NCBI GenBank assembly: GCA_046297455.1
Contig: JBKBIT010000005.1
Location: 1 to 64,000, forward strand
DNA from: ZYF759 sp046297455
GTDB lineage: Bacteria > Pseudomonadota > Alphaproteobacteria > Rhizobiales > Rhizobiaceae
Direction of reading: 5' to 3'
Length of the DNA stretch: 64,000 nt
The notes beneath the pieces were generated by a model, which was not told where the DNA came from, did not search any database, and worked only from the letters and a program-made list of their open reading frames with translations. A program made the translations under genes and the position numbers. Shown here in pieces: positions 47,522-55,467 of this stretch (the first letter of the stretch is position 1; every line of letters begins with the position of its first letter).

Positions 47522-48022
47522 GTGCGGCGGCTGGCCCTTCCGACTCTGACCTTCCTGATTGGCCTGGCCGCCAGCGCCACGGCGACCGAGATCTCTGTCG
47601 AAGGCAGTTTCTCCGATGTCACGGTGGTGGCACGCGACGCGCCGCGATCGGAGGTGATCGAAAGGCTCCTGTCGACCTTCGATATCGAAATGGCCGGCGA
47701 GGAGATTGCCGAGCGCCGGATCGATGGCCGCTACCAGGGCACCTTGTCACGGATCCTGCATCAGATCGCGCCCGATGTCGGTTTCGTCATCGCGCATGCC
47801 AACGGCAAGCCCCGCCGGGTGGTGTTTTCGGGCGAACGCCGTCAGGATGCGGCCGGTGCGGTACCGGACACAGTCGCCTCGCAGGCGGAACTCGATGCGA
47901 TCATGACCGCGCCGCCACCCATCGAGATGCGCGCCCCGGAGCCTGGCCCAGGCGCGCCCGAAGAGGAACTTCCGAGACATCCCGCCGCCGATGAGGCAGC
48001 GCCGTCTCCGACCCCCAACTGA
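47522..48022 (+). CDS. Periplasmic STN-like protein at T2SS 3' end
   Basis: A 166-residue product. GTG 47522 with GAGG 9 bases upstream is preferred to a TTG at 47507 that overlaps the previous stop. A signal peptide covers about 1-22 (LALPTLTFLIGLAASATA). The middle resembles the short secretin/TonB N-terminal (STN) fold (VVARDAPRSEVIERLLSTFD) and the tail is Pro/Glu-rich. I do not know a named T2SS gene of this shape. It could bind the secretin. It abuts the convergent gene at 48023. Confidence 0.55.
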   Translation: MRRLALPTLTFLIGLAASATATEISVEGSFSDVTVVARDAPRSEVIERLLSTFDIEMAGEEIAERRIDGRYQGTLSRILHQIAPDVGFVIAHANGKPRRVVFSGERRQDAAGAVPDTVASQAELDAIMTAPPPIEMRAPEPGPGAPEEELPRHPAADEAAPSPTPN

Positions 48023-48445
48023 TCAGTTCAAGACGGTAACGCGGATGGAATTGCCCACCGAGCCGCGGCCGAAGATCTGCACGTTGATCAGAACGCCACC
48101 GCCGACGATCGCACGCGCCGCCCTTGGCGAGATCTGGCCCTGCATCAGCATTCTTTCCATTCGCTCGCGATTGTTGGCGCTGGCAAAGAACGAATCCCAC
48201 TCGTCGCCCGGATCGGATCGTCCGAAACGATGATAGTTGGCGCGATCCTGGCGGATAATCTGCCAGGGCTGCGTCAGGCGCTGGCCTCTCGAATTGACCA
48301 GATCCTGGCGTCCAATCCAGGCGCGGTATTCTTCGATCAGATGGTCGCCGCCCGGCTGCATCGTGATCGATGACTGGGCTGGCACGTGTTGAACGGCAAG
48401 CAACATGGCAAGAGCTGCCATTGCAGCCACGACGAATGCTCTCAT
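48023..48445 (-). CDS. Unknown secreted protein next to T2SS
   Basis: A 140-residue product from the ATG at 48445, with GGAGGG 6 bases upstream. Signal peptide about 1-23 (FVVAAMAALAMLLAV). The mature protein is basic, with a helical region (NNRERMERMLMQGQISPRAA) and a Gly-rich, beta-forming C-terminus (VGGGVLINVQIFGRG). Not recognised. Its stop codon directly adjoins the stop of the STN-like gene. Possibly a secreted substrate or accessory protein; unproven. Confidence 0.6.
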   Translation of the reverse strand: MRAFVVAAMAALAMLLAVQHVPAQSSITMQPGGDHLIEEYRAWIGRQDLVNSRGQRLTQPWQIIRQDRANYHRFGRSDPGDEWDSFFASANNRERMERMLMQGQISPRAARAIVGGGVLINVQIFGRGSVGNSIRVTVLN

Positions 48446-48654
48446 TTCGGCCCTCCACCTCTTCAAGTCCCAGAACTGATTGTACTGGTTCCTGGCTGAC
48501 GCTCCAATCAATGGCGTCGCTCTTGCGGTCATGCCTTGATCAGGATCATGGTCGGCAACATGACCAGGCAGCTTCCTGTCGGCCAGGTGGATGCAGACAG
48601 ACTATCTGCGATGGGCTAAACAGCCATCGATTCAGACCGTTAGAGGAGAAGGAC

Positions 48655-49404
48655 GTGGATCGTCTCAAGGGGAAAGTCGCGATCGTGACGGGTGGAGCGT
48701 CGGGTTTCGGCGCCGGCATGGCACGACGATTCGTCGAGGAAGGCGCCCAGGTGGTCGTTGCCGACCTCAATGCCGAGGGCGCGCTGCAAGTTGCCGGCGC
48801 GATGGGCGACAATGCGGCCGGGATCGGAGCCGACGTCTCTAGCCGTGCCGACACCGCCGCCATGGTCGACCTGGCACTGGAACGTTTCGGCCGGCTCGAC
48901 ATCATGGTCAACAATGCCGGTTATACGCACCGCAACGGTGACCTGACCGGCGTCGACGAGGAAACCTTCGACCGGATCGTGGCGGTCAATATGAAGGCGA
49001 TCTACCACGCCGCGCTCGCAGTGGTGCCGGTCATGGAGAAGCTGGGCGGCGGTTCGATCATCACCACCGCCTCGACCGCCGGGCTGCGTCCCCGGCCGGG
49101 CCTGACCTGGTACAACGCCTCCAAGGGCTGGACGATCACGGCGACCAAGTCGATGGCGGTCGAGCTCGCGCCCAAGAACATCCGCGTCAATTGCCTCTGC
49201 CCGGTCGCCGGTGAAACCGGCATGCTGGCTTCCTTCATGGGCGAGGACACGCCCGAGAAGCGGGCGCTTTTCCGCGCCTCCATCCCGCTCGGTCGCCTGT
49301 CGACACCGCTCGACATCGCCAATGCAGCACTGTGGCTGGCCTCGGACGAGGCGGCGTTCATCACTGGCGTGGCACTGGAGGTCGATGGCGGCCGCTGCAT
49401 CTGA
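48655..49404 (+). CDS. SDR-family oxidoreductase
   Basis: A 249-residue classical short-chain dehydrogenase. The GTG start follows AGAGGAGAAGG. The cofactor motif TGGASGFGAGM, NNAG, the active-site Ser in TTASTAG and the YxxxK motif YNASKG are all present. The likely reaction is NAD(P)-dependent oxidation or reduction of an alcohol or ketone; substrate unknown. It precedes an SLC13-type permease on the same strand. Confidence 0.88.
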   Translation: MDRLKGKVAIVTGGASGFGAGMARRFVEEGAQVVVADLNAEGALQVAGAMGDNAAGIGADVSSRADTAAMVDLALERFGRLDIMVNNAGYTHRNGDLTGVDEETFDRIVAVNMKAIYHAALAVVPVMEKLGGGSIITTASTAGLRPRPGLTWYNASKGWTITATKSMAVELAPKNIRVNCLCPVAGETGMLASFMGEDTPEKRALFRASIPLGRLSTPLDIANAALWLASDEAAFITGVALEVDGGRCI

Positions 49405-49485
49405 CGCGCGCGCATCATTGCGACCGGGGCGGGGAACGCGGATCGTCCCCGTGCGTTGTGGGCGACAACGAGGGCGACGAGCAGC

Positions 49486-51258
49486 ATGACATTCGAGCAG
49501 AGCTTTCTCTTCGGCCTCATCGGGGTGCTCTTCGCCCTGCTGATCTGGGGGCGCGTGCGCTACGACCTGGTCGCCTTCGGCGCGTTGATCGTAGCCGTGA
49601 TCGCAGGCGTCGTGCCGGCGGACGAAGCCTTCATGGGCTTTGGCAACCCGGCCGTCGTCATCATCGCCCTCGTGCTGGTGATCTCGCGCGCGCTGCTGTC
49701 TGCGGGGGCGGTTGAAATCGTTGCGCGCTACGTCGTCTCCTCCGATCGCAGCCTGCCTCTCCATATCGGCATCATGTCGCTGATCGGCGCCGGCCTATCC
49801 GCCGTCATCAACAACATCGCGGCACTGGCCGTCTTGATGACCGTCGACATGGATGCGGCAAAGAAGGCCAAACGGGCCGTTTCGCTGTCGCTCATGCCGT
49901 TGTCCTTTGCCGCCATCCTCGGCGGCATGATCACCATGATCGGGACGCCCCCCAACATCGTGATCGCCCAGGTTCGCGAGCGCTATGTGGGCGAACCGTT
50001 CGGCATGTTCGATTTCACCCCTGTCGGCCTGGTCTGCGCTCTGGCCGGCATCATCTTCGTGGCGACGTTGGGCTGGCGGTTGATCCCCCAGAATTCCGGC
50101 AAGAGCAACAATGCCGACAACGCGGAAACCGAACGCTTCGTCGCGGAAGCCAAGGTTCCCGAGAACTCGGAGACGATCGGCAAGAAGCCGCGCGACCTCT
50201 ATGAGCTCGGCGACGATCATGACGTGTCCATTCTTGGCCTGGTACGGCGCGGCAAGCGGCTGACCGGCTTCGCAGCCGCCGAGGAAATCCGCAAGAACGA
50301 CTTCCTCGTGCTGGAGGGCACGACCAAGAATATCGAGACCTTTATCGGCTCGGCCAAGCTGAGCGCGCCCGGACAGGACAAGCATGGCGGGCTGACCGGC
50401 AAGTCGATGACGCTGGTGGAGGCCGTCGTGCCCCAGGATTCCCGCATGATCGGCCGCAGTGCGCACGATATGCGGCTCATCCAGCGCCGCGGCGTGACCC
50501 TGCTCGGCCTGTCGCGCCAGGGCAAGCGATTCCGCCAGCGCGTGCGCAACCTGCCGATAAAGGCGGGCGACGTCGTCCTTCTTCTGGGTCCGGAATCGGC
50601 CGTGGCCCAGGCGGTCGAGTGGTTCGGCCTGTGGCCGATCGAACAGGGTCGACACCCTGTGGTGCAGCGGCACAAGGCACTTCTGACCGTGGGCATCTTC
50701 ATTGCGGCCATCGCGGCGGCCGTATCCGGGTTGACGAGCCTGCCGATCTCGCTCGGCGCTGCCGTCGGGCTCTACGCGATCTTCAACATTCTCGGTCCGC
50801 GCGAAGTGTATGAGTCGGTCGAGTGGCCGGTGATCGTCCTTCTGGCCTGCCTCATCCCGATCGGGGTCGCGCTGGAGGAATCGGGCGGTACCAGCCTGAT
50901 CGCGGAAGCGGTTCTGGGCCAGGCGTCGGCCTTGCCGGCCTGGGCCATATTGGCGTTGGTCATGATCGTGACGATGACGATGTCGGACTTTCTGAACAAT
51001 GTGGCGACCGCGTTGATTGCGGCGCCGATCTCCATCGATATCGCCTATTCGCTGGGCGTTTCGCCCGATCCGTTCCTGATGGGCGTCGCGGTGGCAGCCT
51101 CCTGCGCCTTCCTGACCCCGATCGGCCACCAGAACAACACGATCATCATGGGTCCGGGCGGCTATCGCTTCGGCGATTACTGGCGCATGGGCCTGCCGCT
51201 GGAAGTCCTCATCATCGTGGTGGCGGTGCCGTCGATCCTGTTCTTCTGGCCGCTGTGA
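49486..51258 (+). CDS. SLC13-family permease with two RCK_C (TrkA-C) domains
   Basis: Inner-membrane transporter of 590 residues. Two membrane halves (about 5-190 and 410-590) flank a cytoplasmic pair of TrkA-C domains. Conserved elements are NNIAALAVLMTVD, GTPPNIVIAQ, SDFLNNVATALIAAPI and TPIGHQNNTI. The family moves sodium with sulfate or dicarboxylates; the ion here cannot be told. GAGGGCGACGAG precedes the start. Confidence 0.85.
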   Translation: MTFEQSFLFGLIGVLFALLIWGRVRYDLVAFGALIVAVIAGVVPADEAFMGFGNPAVVIIALVLVISRALLSAGAVEIVARYVVSSDRSLPLHIGIMSLIGAGLSAVINNIAALAVLMTVDMDAAKKAKRAVSLSLMPLSFAAILGGMITMIGTPPNIVIAQVRERYVGEPFGMFDFTPVGLVCALAGIIFVATLGWRLIPQNSGKSNNADNAETERFVAEAKVPENSETIGKKPRDLYELGDDHDVSILGLVRRGKRLTGFAAAEEIRKNDFLVLEGTTKNIETFIGSAKLSAPGQDKHGGLTGKSMTLVEAVVPQDSRMIGRSAHDMRLIQRRGVTLLGLSRQGKRFRQRVRNLPIKAGDVVLLLGPESAVAQAVEWFGLWPIEQGRHPVVQRHKALLTVGIFIAAIAAAVSGLTSLPISLGAAVGLYAIFNILGPREVYESVEWPVIVLLACLIPIGVALEESGGTSLIAEAVLGQASALPAWAILALVMIVTMTMSDFLNNVATALIAAPISIDIAYSLGVSPDPFLMGVAVAASCAFLTPIGHQNNTIIMGPGGYRFGDYWRMGLPLEVLIIVVAVPSILFFWPL

Positions 51259-51330
51259 GCGGGTGTCGCGAGACCAGCCACGCCGCAGCAGCCAAGATGA
51301 GGCAAAAGCCGTCATGACAGGAGGCGCTCG

Positions 51331-51762
51331 ATGACCGGTTATGTGGATCCCGACAAGGACACCTTTGCCCTGTTTCGTGAAAACGACCGCGAGGGGCCGA
51401 TACACATGCTCAATCTCGTTCGCTTGCGCGACCATGCAGCCTACCCGGACGGACGCGGAGCGACCGGCGCCGAGGCCTACGCCGCCTACGGCCGCGAAAG
51501 CCACCCCGTCTTTTCCCGTCTCGGCGGCCGCATCGTTTGGCGCGGCCGCTTCGAACTGATGCTGATCGGGCCGCGCGACGAGCACTGGGACGAGTGCTTC
51601 ATCGCGCAATACCCGTCGGTGGATGCCTTCGTCGAGATGATCCGGGACCCGGCCTATCGCGAGGCCGTCAAGCATCGCCAGGCGGCGGTGCTTGATTCGA
51701 GGCTCATTCGCCTGCAGCCGACAGGAACCGGCTCCGGCTTCGGCAGCCCGGAAGCTGACTAG
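51331..51762 (+). CDS. DUF1330 protein
   Basis: A 143-residue ferredoxin-like (dimeric alpha/beta barrel) protein with AGGAGG upstream of the ATG. Family features are PIHMLNLVRLRDHAAYPDG and VEMIRDPAYREAVKHRQAA. Function unknown. Its stop overlaps the convergent folD stop by 4 bases. Confidence 0.78.
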   Translation: MTGYVDPDKDTFALFRENDREGPIHMLNLVRLRDHAAYPDGRGATGAEAYAAYGRESHPVFSRLGGRIVWRGRFELMLIGPRDEHWDECFIAQYPSVDAFVEMIRDPAYREAVKHRQAAVLDSRLIRLQPTGTGSGFGSPEAD

Positions 51763-52658
51763 AGTTTCGGCGGTTCCTTGCCAGCCGCGCGGCAGGCCGA
51801 GGTCAGCGTGTTGGCCATCAGCATGGCGATCGTCATGGGTCCCACACCGCCTGGAACCGGGGTGATGGCGCCGGCCACGGCGGCTGCTTCCTCATAGGCG
51901 ACGTCGCCGACCAGCCGCGACTTGCCCTCGCCCTTTTCCGGCGCGGGTATGCGGTTGATGCCGACATCGATCACGGTCGCGCCGGGCATCACCCAGTCGC
52001 CCTTGACCATTTCCGGCCGCCCAACCGCGGCGACGAGGATGTCGGCGGTGGCGCAGAGTGCGGCAAGATTCTTGGTCCGGCTGTGCGCGATGGTCACGGT
52101 GGCGTTGGCGGCGAGCAGCAGGTTGGCCATCGGCTTGCCGACAATGTTGGAGCGGCCGACAATGACGGCGTTGAGCCCGGAAAGGTCGCGCCCGCGTGCC
52201 CGTTCGATCAACAGCATCGAGCCGGCCGGCGTGCAGGGCACGAAGGCCGTCGCCACCTCGCCGGTGCCCAGCTTGCCGACATTGATGAAATGGAAGCCGT
52301 CGACATCCTTTTCCGGTGCGATCGCCTGGATGACGCGACCGGAATCGATGTGGTCGGGCAAAGGCAACTGCACGAGAATGCCGTGAATGGCGCTGTCCTT
52401 GTTGAGGTCGTCAATCAGAGCGAGAAGCGTATCCTCGCTCGTATCGGCCGCCAGCTCGTGCTGGACTGAATGGAAGCCGCATTCCTTGGCCTTGCGCGAC
52501 TTGGAGGAGACATAGACCTGGCTGGCCGGGTCCTCGCCGACGATGACCACTGCAATGCCGGGCGTCACGCCCGTTTGCGCGATCAGCTCCGCCGCCGCCG
52601 TCTTGACCGTGGCCACCACCTCCTCCGCGACCGCCTTCCCGTCGAGCACTTGCACCAT
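51759..52658 (-). CDS. folD: Methylenetetrahydrofolate dehydrogenase/cyclohydrolase FolD
   Basis: Bifunctional one-carbon enzyme of 299 residues from the ATG at 52658, which has AGGAGG 6 bases upstream. The catalytic Lys lies in YVSSKSRKAKECG. QLPLP, GRSNIVGKP and PGGVGPMT are intact. It interconverts methylene- and formyl-tetrahydrofolate with NADP+. The larger open frame upstream is spurious. Confidence 0.95.
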   Translation of the reverse strand: MVQVLDGKAVAEEVVATVKTAAAELIAQTGVTPGIAVVIVGEDPASQVYVSSKSRKAKECGFHSVQHELAADTSEDTLLALIDDLNKDSAIHGILVQLPLPDHIDSGRVIQAIAPEKDVDGFHFINVGKLGTGEVATAFVPCTPAGSMLLIERARGRDLSGLNAVIVGRSNIVGKPMANLLLAANATVTIAHSRTKNLAALCATADILVAAVGRPEMVKGDWVMPGATVIDVGINRIPAPEKGEGKSRLVGDVAYEEAAAVAGAITPVPGGVGPMTIAMLMANTLTSACRAAGKEPPKL

Positions 52659-52783
52659 GTCAGCCTCCTGCAAATCTGCGTCGAAGGCTGCATAACGGTC
52701 GAACGAGTTGTATACAATCCCGATGCGCGCCTTCCTATGTCGCAGGGACCAAATTCCATGTCCTGTGCCTGCTGCGCGTGACC

Positions 52784-53176
52784 CTAATTGACCGATCGGC
52801 CGGCGCCGGGCAGGTCGAGCGAGAAGGCGGGAATATCGATCTCGAAGAGTTCGCCTCCCGGCCCCTGCATCGTGTAGGAGCCGACCATGATCCCCGAGGG
52901 CGTGGCCAGCGGACATCCCGACGTGTACTGGAAACTGTCGCCCGGCGCGAGTTGGGGCTGTTCGCCCACCACACCCGGCCCGCGCACCTCCTCGACGCGG
53001 CCAAGCCCGTCGGTGATCCTCCAGTAGCGCGAGAGAAGCTGCACCATTGCATCGGAATTATTGGCGATGGTGACGCGGTAGCCCCAGACATAGCGGTTTT
53101 CGGCGGGGATAGACCGATCTTCGAGATAGAAGGGCTCCACCTCGACCTCGATGTCGCGTGTGACGCTGCGATACAT
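52784..53176 (-). CDS. apaG: ApaG protein
   Basis: A 130-residue beta-sandwich protein of the ApaG/DUF525 family (VEPFYLEDRS, YRVTIANNSDAMVQLLSRYW, VGSYTMQGPGGELFEIDIP). Family members affect Co/Mg homeostasis or act as F-box-like binding domains; role here unknown. AGGAAC precedes the start. Divergent from the CDP-alcohol gene. Confidence 0.92.
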   Translation of the reverse strand: MYRSVTRDIEVEVEPFYLEDRSIPAENRYVWGYRVTIANNSDAMVQLLSRYWRITDGLGRVEEVRGPGVVGEQPQLAPGDSFQYTSGCPLATPSGIMVGSYTMQGPGGELFEIDIPAFSLDLPGAGRSVN

Positions 53177-53325
53177 TGTTCCTGCCTGTTCCTGTCCCGC
53201 CGATTGTCACCGCCGGACCATTCAGGTCAACTCTTGTCTCCTGGCAAAGTTACCATGCCTTCTTCGCGGCTGGCTGTATGATGGGCGATCCGCAAGGACG
53301 GATCACGACACGAGGAAGGCGGCCA

Positions 53326-53940
53326 ATGCTCGACGGCTGGGCGAAAGCGCGGATCGATCCGCATCTGGAAGGTGTCGCACGGCGCCTTGCCGATGCCGGC
53401 ATTTCCGCCAACCAGGTAACGCTGGCCGGCTTCGTTGTCGGGCTGACGGCGGCGGTTGCCATTGCGATGGGGTGGTTCCTGCTCGGGCTGGCCCTTTTTC
53501 TGGCCAACCGGCTGGCCGACGGGCTCGATGGTGCGATTGCCCGATTGAACGGGCCCACCGATCTCGGCGGTTATCTCGACATCGTGCTCGACTTCGCCAT
53601 TTACGGGGCGATCCCGCTGGCCTTCATCCTGGTGGAGCCGGCTGCAAACGGCCTTGCCGGCGCGATCCTGCTGGTCTCCTTCTATGTCAACGGGGCGAGC
53701 TTTCTCGCCTATGCCTCGGTTGCAGCACGGCGTGGCATGTCCTCGACGGCCCGTGGCGTCAAATCCATCTATTTCACCACCGGATTGGCGGAAGGATCGG
53801 AGACCGTCCTGTTCTTCGTCGCCTTCTGCCTGATGCCGCATTGGTTCGCGCCGCTGGCACTCGTCTTTGCCGCGCTTTGCTTCTGGACCGCCTTGTGGCG
53901 GATCATGGCGGCACGCGCGGCCTTTGGCGATCGGGCATAA
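53326..53940 (+). CDS. CDP-alcohol phosphatidyltransferase family protein
   Basis: A 204-residue inner-membrane enzyme from the ATG at 53326 (GAGGAAGG upstream). The catalytic pattern is DGAIARLNGPTDLGGYLD followed by IVLD, the DGxxAR...G...D...D motif with the spacing seen in this subfamily. About five to six further hydrophobic segments follow. It transfers a phosphoalcohol from CDP-alcohol; the acceptor is unknown. Its stop codon overlaps the U-run of the minus-strand small RNA terminator. Confidence 0.85.
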   Translation: MLDGWAKARIDPHLEGVARRLADAGISANQVTLAGFVVGLTAAVAIAMGWFLLGLALFLANRLADGLDGAIARLNGPTDLGGYLDIVLDFAIYGAIPLAFILVEPAANGLAGAILLVSFYVNGASFLAYASVAARRGMSSTARGVKSIYFTTGLAEGSETVLFFVAFCLMPHWFAPLALVFAALCFWTALWRIMAARAAFGDRA

Positions 53941-54050
53941 AAAAAGCCCGCTGCCGGGAGGAGGTGGCAGCGGGCTGATCTCAAATGTGGCGCGGGAGGA
54001 GGTGCACCACATTCGGTATGAGGGATCCGGGAGGAGGTGGATGCCTCATG
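53938..54050 (-). ncRNA. Cuckoo/CcsR-like small RNA with three CCUCCUCCC hairpins
   Basis: Read on the minus strand, three hairpins follow one another: 54049-54018, 54013-53984 and 53976-53945. Each has the identical 10-nt loop ACCTCCTCCC. Stems are 6+4 bp (one mismatch), 7+2 bp (one mismatch) and 11 perfect bp; the last is followed by seven T residues. CCUCCUCCC loops mark the alphaproteobacterial cuckoo/CcsR sRNAs, thought to act as anti-Shine-Dalgarno or sponge elements. The usual form has two motif hairpins; here the terminator hairpin carries the motif too. Start is estimated from the promoter. Confidence 0.85.
53939..53976 (-). terminator. Intrinsic terminator of the small RNA (and probably metZ)
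   Basis: An 11-bp perfect GC-rich stem (53945-53955 with 53966-53976), loop GGGAGGAGGT on the plus strand, followed on the minus strand by seven Ts (53945-53939). No other intrinsic terminator lies between metZ and this site on the minus strand. Confidence 0.85.
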
Positions 54051-54056
54051 AGTCGA

Positions 54057-54085
54057 TATTTACGCCTGCCCTCGTATGCATACAA
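54057..54085 (-). promoter_or_regulatory. Promoter of the small RNA
   Basis: On the minus strand TTGTAT (54085-54080), 17 bases, then TAAATA (54062-54057). This fits a housekeeping sigma-70-type promoter and would start transcription near 54050, just before the first hairpin. A heat-shock sigma site as described for some CcsR RNAs is not evident. Confidence 0.6.
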
Positions 54086-54147
54086 TGAGCGATTGTGCAT
54101 GGCACCTATGCATTTTTGTGCAGCGCACAATATGCTCGATCTGCGCT

Positions 54148-55341
54148 TCAGGCAGTGGCTTTCTCCAGCGCGCGATCGAGGTCCGCGATCAGATCGTCTG
54201 CATCCTCCAGTCCCAGCGAAAGACGCAGCGTTCCGGGGTTTATGCCCAGTTCCGCACGCGCCTCTTCCGCCAGGTTCTTGTGCGTGGTCGTCGCCGGATG
54301 GGTGATCAGGCTCTTGGCGTCGCCGAGATTGTTCGAGATGCGCACGATCTTCAGTGCGTTTTGCATTGCAAAAGCGGCATCCTTGCCGCCCTTGAGCTCG
54401 AAGCAGACCAGCGTCGATCCCCCCGTCATCTGGCGGGCGATGATGTCGGCCTGCGGGTGATCCTTGCGGCCGGGATAGATGACCCTGGCAATCTTGGCAT
54501 GGTCGGCCAGATGGTCGGCGACGCGCGCCGCGTTCTCGCTTTGCTGGCGCACGCGCAGGGGCAGGGTTTCCAGCCCCTTCAACAGCGTCCAGGCGTTGAA
54601 GGGCGACAGTGCCGGCCCGGTGTGGCGGTAGTAATCATGCAGATTGGCGTCGATCCACTCCTTGTCGGAGAGGATCACGCCGCCAAGGCACCGCCCCTGG
54701 CCGTCAATGTGCTTGGTGGCCGAGTAGACGACGACATGGGCGCCCAGTTCCATCGGCTTCTGGAACAGCGGCGTGGCAAAGACATTGTCGATGACGACCC
54801 GCGCGCCGATGGAGCGGGCAAGGGCAGCCACCGCGGCGATGTCGATGACCTCGAGCGTCGGGTTGGTCGGGCTTTCGAAAAAGAAGAGCTTGGTGTTTGG
54901 CCGGATTGCCTGTTCCCACGCGTCCATCCGCGTGCCGTCCACGAGCGTGGCCTCGACGCCGTATTGCGGCAGCAGCTTCTCGACCACCCAGCGACAAGAA
55001 CCGAACAGCGCGCGCGCCGCGACCACATGGTCGCCCGCCTTCACGCAGCACAGAAGCGCGGCCGACACCGCGGCCATGCCGGAGGCGGTCGCGCGCGCGT
55101 CTTCCGCACCTTCCAGCAGGCACATGCGCTTTTCGAACATGTCGACGGTCGGATTGGCGTAGCGGGAGTAGATGAAACCGTCATCTTCCCCCTTGAAGCG
55201 CGCCTCGGCGGCTTCGGCGCTGTCATAGACGAAACCCTGGGTCAGAAAGATCGCTTCCGAGGTCTCGCCGAAACCCGAACGCAGGGTGCCGCCATGGACA
55301 AGCTTTGTTGCCGGCTTCCAGTCCCTTGTCTCGTCGTTCAT
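54148..55341 (-). CDS. metZ: O-succinylhomoserine sulfhydrylase MetZ
   Basis: PLP enzyme of 397 residues that makes homocysteine from O-succinylhomoserine and sulfide (Cys/Met metabolism family). The PLP lysine lies in VVYSATKHIDGQGR; other family elements are YSRYANPTVDMFE, SGMAAVSAAL and VIDNVFATPLFQKP. The ATG at 55341 has GGACAGG upstream. The leader holds a SAM-II riboswitch and an intrinsic terminator. The sRNA lies 98 bases past its stop on the same strand. Confidence 0.93.
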   Translation of the reverse strand: MNDETRDWKPATKLVHGGTLRSGFGETSEAIFLTQGFVYDSAEAAEARFKGEDDGFIYSRYANPTVDMFEKRMCLLEGAEDARATASGMAAVSAALLCCVKAGDHVVAARALFGSCRWVVEKLLPQYGVEATLVDGTRMDAWEQAIRPNTKLFFFESPTNPTLEVIDIAAVAALARSIGARVVIDNVFATPLFQKPMELGAHVVVYSATKHIDGQGRCLGGVILSDKEWIDANLHDYYRHTGPALSPFNAWTLLKGLETLPLRVRQQSENAARVADHLADHAKIARVIYPGRKDHPQADIIARQMTGGSTLVCFELKGGKDAAFAMQNALKIVRISNNLGDAKSLITHPATTTHKNLAEEARAELGINPGTLRLSLGLEDADDLIADLDRALEKATA

Positions 55342-55360
55342 CAACCTGTCCCCACAAACC

Positions 55361-55391
55361 AAAAAAACCGGCCGCGAAAGTCGCAACCGGT
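55361..55391 (-). terminator. Attenuator terminator in the metZ leader
   Basis: Minus-strand stem of 11 bp with two G-U pairs (55391-55381 with 55377-55367), loop CTT, then seven Ts. It lies between the SAM-II aptamer and the metZ start. Its 5' arm contains GCGACTT, the exact complement of AAGTCGC in the aptamer (55418-55412). Confidence 0.8.
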
Positions 55392-55402
55392 CCGTATATC
55401 GG

Positions 55403-55457
55403 CCCCTTTTAGCGACTTGTTTTACGTGGCTGCAAGCCGGCCGGCCAAATCACCACG
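55403..55457 (-). ncRNA. SAM-II riboswitch
   Basis: The minus strand begins CGTGGTGATTTGG, closes P1 with CCACG (55429-55425) after TTGCAG, and ends in GCTAAAAGGGG. This matches the SAM-II pattern found upstream of metA/metZ/metX in alphaproteobacteria. P1 pairs 55457-55453 with 55429-55425. Binding of S-adenosylmethionine should lower metZ expression. Confidence 0.9.
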
Positions 55458-55467
55458 GGAAAAATCC

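Noticed and set aside
53178..53191. Second GTTC...GTTC pair between apaG and the CDP-alcohol gene
   Set aside because: Spacing is 6 bases; no DNA-damage gene nearby.
53956..54038. Three copies of GGGAGGAGGT seen first as a possible CRISPR-like or direct repeat array
   Set aside because: Each copy is the loop of its own inverted repeat and the spacing is set by stems; explained by the cuckoo-type sRNA.
54116..54130. Hairpin TTGTGC/GCACAA between metZ and the sRNA as a possible metZ terminator
   Set aside because: Only 6 bp, and on the minus strand it is followed by As, not Ts; the T-run is on its 5' side.
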